A DNA stretch of 64,000 bases from Gelatoporia subvermispora B (lineage: Eukaryota > Basidiomycota > Agaricomycetes > Polyporales > Gelatoporiaceae). Below the pieces are notes generated by a model, which worked only from the letters and a program-made list of their open reading frames with translations, was not told the DNA's origin and did not search any database. The stretch's first letter is position 1. Each line of letters begins with the position of its first letter. Positions 59,901 to 64,000 of the stretch are shown here, one piece after another. A program made the position numbers and the translations under genes. The stretch is taken from contig KB445805.1 of NCBI GenBank assembly GCA_000320605.2, positions 924,159 through 988,158 of the forward strand, read 5' to 3'.

Positions 59901-61233
59901 CGACTTGTCGTTACAACGTCATGTCATCGTCGAAGTTCTGTCCACGGGGCACTCCTGTCCTTCGTCTGCCCTTTCCCCCATGCGTTCATACTAGGGTCTC
60001 CGCCGGTGAGTAATCGCGCTCTTTGTATCCAGCTAACAGTTGTCCATCCCAGGACTGGGTATTCCTTCTACGCAAACAACTCGTAGTACGACGAGCTACA
60101 GCGCGAAATTATGTGCTGGATGCTGCCTTGTTCTTGTAGCATGGCGACCTTCTTATTATCCGGCAGAGACACACTCCTCTATCGATACCCACTGCGCTGG
60201 ACTTCTCTCAACACTCGAAACCCTCTGGACCGGTAGGAACTTTCTCAGAGCTTCCTCGGGACAGTCTCATCACCGTCTGTAGGCTTCCCATTCTGCGACC
60301 TCGAAGCGACGGCCTGCTGTGTACATCAACACTTTCTGAATGTCTACGACGGCTCACTGTGGGCGCCGACGACTTAACTTCTCTCCGGATACTCGTCGCA
60401 CCTCCGCCCTGACCCAAGGACAGCAGAGCGCTGGGTCTGGTGACGTGTCAGCCGCACACACGCACCAAATCGACCGACACCGTGCCCTATTCCAACGAAG
60501 CGCCGCATCCCAGGATCCAGACCGCTGGCTTCACTGAATCGCGAATTGCGAATCGCGAGCAATGGCCGTCCGACGTCGATACCCACAAGAATAGCTTGCT
60601 CGGCGACGCGCGCGAAGTCCAGCAGGCTGGCCGGAGGAGAGCAGGAACCCGAGCGCAGCCGGACGCTCCAGGCGGACGACGACCGCTTATCGCGCGCGGG
60701 CTTATCGACCTATCTGGGGCGATGCCGCATCTGCCATGTGGCAGGCTGTGTGCGCACTGCGTTTGCGTGCGCGCTCTGCTGGCTGGGATGTGGTGGATTG
60801 CGTCCTCCTCACAGGCCGTCGGGGCAGTTGAGCATCGACGGGCGGGATATCGACGTTGGCAGCGGTGCGTACGGATGTCTGTGCGTGTCCGTTCGTCCGT
60901 CTTCTGGGGAGGATGTACGGTATACGGTCAAACGCATCGCCCGGATGGAGTCAAAATGGGCGTATAGCAGCGACACCGCGGTGGTGTGCAACGACGAGGA
61001 GCTGTGTATGTAGTATGAATGTGAATATATTTTGTGGTGTATATGTTAGCGAGGGGCGATGTTAGCGAGAGTGGCGGGCGCACGGGCCTGTGAGCGGGAG
61101 GAGGGCTGCCGGGAGTTGCCGGACTCGGGGTCGTTTCTTTCCTGTTGACCACCAACCGCAAAGTCCGCCCGCTCGGCTGCCTCTCCTCCTCTCAACTTTC
61201 TTCCCCGCACAGAACGCGTCCAACCGTGTCAGA
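56913..61233. other. 4.3-kb stretch without a supported gene
   Basis: Long GC-rich open frames exist at 56940-57710 (minus), 57422-58048 (plus) and 59097-59819 (minus), but they lack domains, matching exon borders or ATG starts in good context. The right end (61.0-61.23 kb), with pyrimidine-rich CTCTCCTCCTCTCAACTTTCTTCCC, is the likely leader of the PWWP gene. Confidence 0.45.
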
Positions 61234-62929
61234 ATGAGCAAAAAGGGCGCAAAGACTGAGCCCGAGCAGCACTACACCGTTCGCGACATCGTCCTCGCGA
61301 AAGTGCGCGGTTTTCCTCCGTGGCCGGGCATGGTGCGTCGCCTTCGCGTCCGTCCTTGGCCGCGCTGACCTTTTCATCCGATGTGTGTGCCCCCGTCACG
61401 CGACACGCGATTCGCGACGCGCAGGTCGTTGACCCTGACAGCGTCCCCGAGAACGTCCTAACCGAGCGCCCCCACACCGCCAAGTCGAAGAAGGGCAACT
61501 GGTACTGCGTGCGGTTCTTCCCCGCCGGTGACTAGTGCGTGCCCCTCCTTTTTACGCGCGCGTTGCATCGCTGACCTGTATGTGTACGTGTGCAGCGCCT
61601 GGATCGTGCCAAAGGACATCTCGAAGCTCCAAGAGCACGAGATCCAGGCGTACATCAACGAGCCCGCAAAGAAGAGCGCAGACCTCCTCCAAGGCTACCG
61701 CATCGCGCTCGACCCGACCAAGTGGGAGGCGGAGCTCGAGAGCGCACGCGTGGCTGCGCTCGACGCGGAAGCAGACGCTGAGGTCGACCAACTCGAGGAC
61801 GACGACGCGGAGGAGGATGCAGAGGACGACGGCGAGGCGAAGAAGGCTAAGCCCAAGAAGAGGAAGCGCGACTCAGACGCGGCCGCGACGAAGCCCAAGC
61901 CCAAGCCCAAGGCGAAGAAGGAGGCGGGTGAGCCCGCAGCTAAGAAGAAGCCCGCCGCGACGCCTGCAAAAGGCAAGAAGAACGGCGCAAAGTCCAAGGC
62001 GATGGTCGAGTCGGAGGATGAAGGCGGCGCGGAGCCCGAGGGCGAGGATGCGGGCCCCAGTGGGCGTGCTTCCCCCCCACCGACAAAGAAGGCCAAGCGG
62101 GACAAGGAGGATGAGGAAGGCGATGGTGAGCGATCCCTTGCGCGATACCAGCGCAGCCTCTGAATCTCGTTGAAATCCTTTTTCTGACGTACTCGCTCTA
62201 TTTTTGGCCCATTTTTGTCCAATTTTCGCCCTACAGCATCTCTGGAGAAGGATCCCGAGGCGCAGAAGGTCAGGGATTGGAGGCACAAGCTACAGAAGGC
62301 ATTCTTGAACACCAAGGCGGTGCCCAAGGACGAGGTGCGCCCATCTTTCCTTATCTTCCCGCTTTTATATACCGATTTGGCTCTCTTTCATTCAGGATAT
62401 GCCCGGCTTGGACCGGTTATTCTCCACCGTGGAAAGCTACGACGGGATGAACATCCAGTACCTACAATTCTCGAAAATCGGCAAGGTGATGCGGCACATC
62501 TACGCGCTCACGCCCGAGAAGGTCCCGCGCGACGACGAATTCAAGTTCCGCGACCGCGCCAAGTCCCTCGTTGATAAGTGGCAGGGCATCCTGAACGCCC
62601 ACAAGGCGAACGGCGCCCCCGAGAGCAAGCCCGCCGCGAACGGCGCGCAGACGGACGCCAAGTCCGTCCCCGTCGAGTCCGCAGACGCCGAGCCCGCGAC
62701 CAACGGCAAGGACGAGGGCAAAGACGAGTCCAAGCCAGAGGAAGCGGAGAAGCTGGAGGTGGCGGAGTCAGCGGCGCCCGCTGAGCCGGCAAAGGACGAC
62801 GCGCCCGCTCCGGAGGCAGACGCGATGGCGGTGGACAAGCCCGCGGCCGCGGAGGACGCCTCTGCGGCGGCGGACGCAGCGGACGAGTCGGTGCTCGCGG
62901 ACGTCACCATGTCGGAAGCCGCGGCGTAG
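61234..62929 (+). CDS. PWWP-domain chromatin protein
   Basis: Exons 61234-61332, 61425-61534, 61596-62125, 62237-62334 and 62396-62929 give 456 residues. The PWWP domain (residues about 14-80) begins DIVLAKVRGFPPWPGMVVDP and continues NWYCVRFFPAGDYAWIVPKDI; such domains read methylated histone H3K36 and DNA. A long Lys/Glu/Ala-rich linker with NLS-like PKKRKR follows. Residues about 250-340 (KVRDWRHKLQKAFLNTK.. to ..YLQFSKIGKVMRHIYAL) form a helical TFIIS-N/LEDGF IBD-like domain that binds disordered partners. The C-terminus is an Ala/Glu/Asp-rich low-complexity tail. PWWP plus IBD-like matches the LEDGF/HDGF type, found in fungal chromatin complexes. Start at AGAATGAGC. Confidence 0.9.
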
Positions 62930-64000
62930 GGCGCCGCGTGCGAGGAGATGAAATGTGCACAAAACGAGCAATGTGTTGATGATGTATTGAGATACGATAA
63001 TCCCAGACCCCGCGCCCGCCGCACCGTCCTACCGTCCCTCCGCCCGTCTCCCCCCTTGCTCCCTTCTGCCCAAGCCAACTTGCTCCTGTTTTACGTTCCT
63101 CCAGCTCTCCAGCCTGGGCGTGCGGCGTGGCGGCGAGCGTGGCGGCGATCTGCTCACCTGTTTACTTTGCTGGTTGCTCCTGTATTCTGCTTTGATTTCC
63201 ACGAAGTTATCTCATCTTTTCTCGTCTCGCCTGCCTCGATCGTTGCGCCCTCAGTAACTTGAACTGTTCATAGTTCTCATATGTTAGCTGTGCGTCTCTG
63301 CTTTCTGCTTGTAGCTTGGCGTGCTGGCAGTAGATACGATACACGACGTGGCTGTACATAATCAAGGTATATCATACACGAGTTTCCGATTCACACGAAC
63401 GCTGCGCGCATGTCTTCAAATGCACCAACAAGGGATGTGGCAAGACCATACGGCGCTATCTTGATATTCTTACTGGTTTATTGTAAAAGGTTGGGGTAGA
63501 AGGTAGGTACATGTTACAAAAAAATCGGAGATCAAAGTGCAGGATGTTGAAAGACGAAAAAAGTGACAAAAGATTTGTACCAAAAAATCAAGAAACATGT
63601 GTGGGCAAAAGCAAAAAAAGAAAGGAGGAGCGCGGATTGAACACATCCAGTAAGCGCCATCAACACATCAAACGCGTTCGGTTAGGTGGCACCCCGAGCG
63701 AAGCGAGGGGTGCGATGGATACTTATCCTAGTCTTGAAGACTACCTGTGTTAGAGCGTCGACGTGGGTCAACGAGCTGGGGAACCACCCAGCAAACCCGT
63801 TTCGTCTTATATAGACTCATCAGGACCACGTTAGTCGACTCAATTGCGTCAGCGGGCGCCGACGGCCGGAGGCCGGAGGCCGAGGTGTAAGCACAATTAC
63901 AAACGCCCTTACCAATCACTACTTATCCTCCAATGGCGTTAACAGCGCCATCATTTGATCCGAGGGCTGGTTCGGCCCGTTGTTTCGGAATTTCAAATGG
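62930..64000. other. 3' flank and right-edge sequence, no gene seen
   Basis: Contains the 3' region of the PWWP gene, an A-rich part (63.5-63.65 kb), a hairpin-like CACCCC..GGGGTG at about 63689-63712, and GGCCGGAG repeats near 63861-63882. The last 250 bp have a different texture and could be the end of a repeated element continuing beyond the window. Confidence 0.45.

Overview
This window looks like nuclear DNA of a basidiomycete fungus, most likely an Agaricomycete close to the Polyporales. The evidence is the gene style (many introns of about 50-80 nt with GT..AG ends and CTNAC-like branch points, GC-rich exons), an expanded family of FunK1-type fungal protein kinases, a HET-domain gene, several DUF6593-type genes, and an intron-containing nuclear tRNA-Ser. 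All gene models were spliced by eye, using reading phase and homology between copies inside the window.

Layout. 1-24 kb is an accessory region. It holds five FunK1 kinase loci (A at 2-2162, B at 13115-15296, C at 16102-18320, D at 19176-20588, E at 21822-24036) and a decayed FunK1 tail at 7587-7720. Between them lie tRNA-Ser(CGA), a multi-pass membrane protein, a Sec2-type Rab exchange factor, a HET-domain gene (8520-11269) and a putative small four-helix-bundle (MLKL/HeLo-like) gene (11918-12922). C, D and E are head-to-tail copies that carry a shared upstream module with a CACGTG box. A sixth FunK1 locus (F, 50665-52978) is a pseudogene with four nonsense codons. 24-37 kb is gene-poor apart from a 12-exon Zn2Cys6 transcription factor (26613-29994) and a conserved unknown gene (35139-36197).

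37-47 kb is dominated by a large imperfect inverted duplication centred near 42.98 kb. Each arm carries a copy of the same DUF6593-like gene (40222-40968 minus, 44989-45735 plus), identical in the exon 1 protein I compared. An MMtag-domain gene sits in the spacer, and its arginine-rich tail appears cut off by a one-base shift in a C-run. 47-63 kb is mostly housekeeping: ELP6 and methionine aminopeptidase 2 share a 235-bp divergent promoter, followed by pseudogene F, a 2OG-Fe(II) dioxygenase, another DUF6593 gene and a PWWP-domain chromatin protein.

How they may work together. Elp6 (tRNA wobble modification), MetAP2, Sec2 and the PWWP protein are unlinked core functions. The FunK1/HET/four-helix cluster has the composition and birth-and-death pattern expected of a fungal self/non-self or stress-death locus; that role is inference. 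Particularly notable are locus D, a truncated kinase that has joined a duplicated promoter and gained a new ATG, and the inverted DUF6593 duplication.
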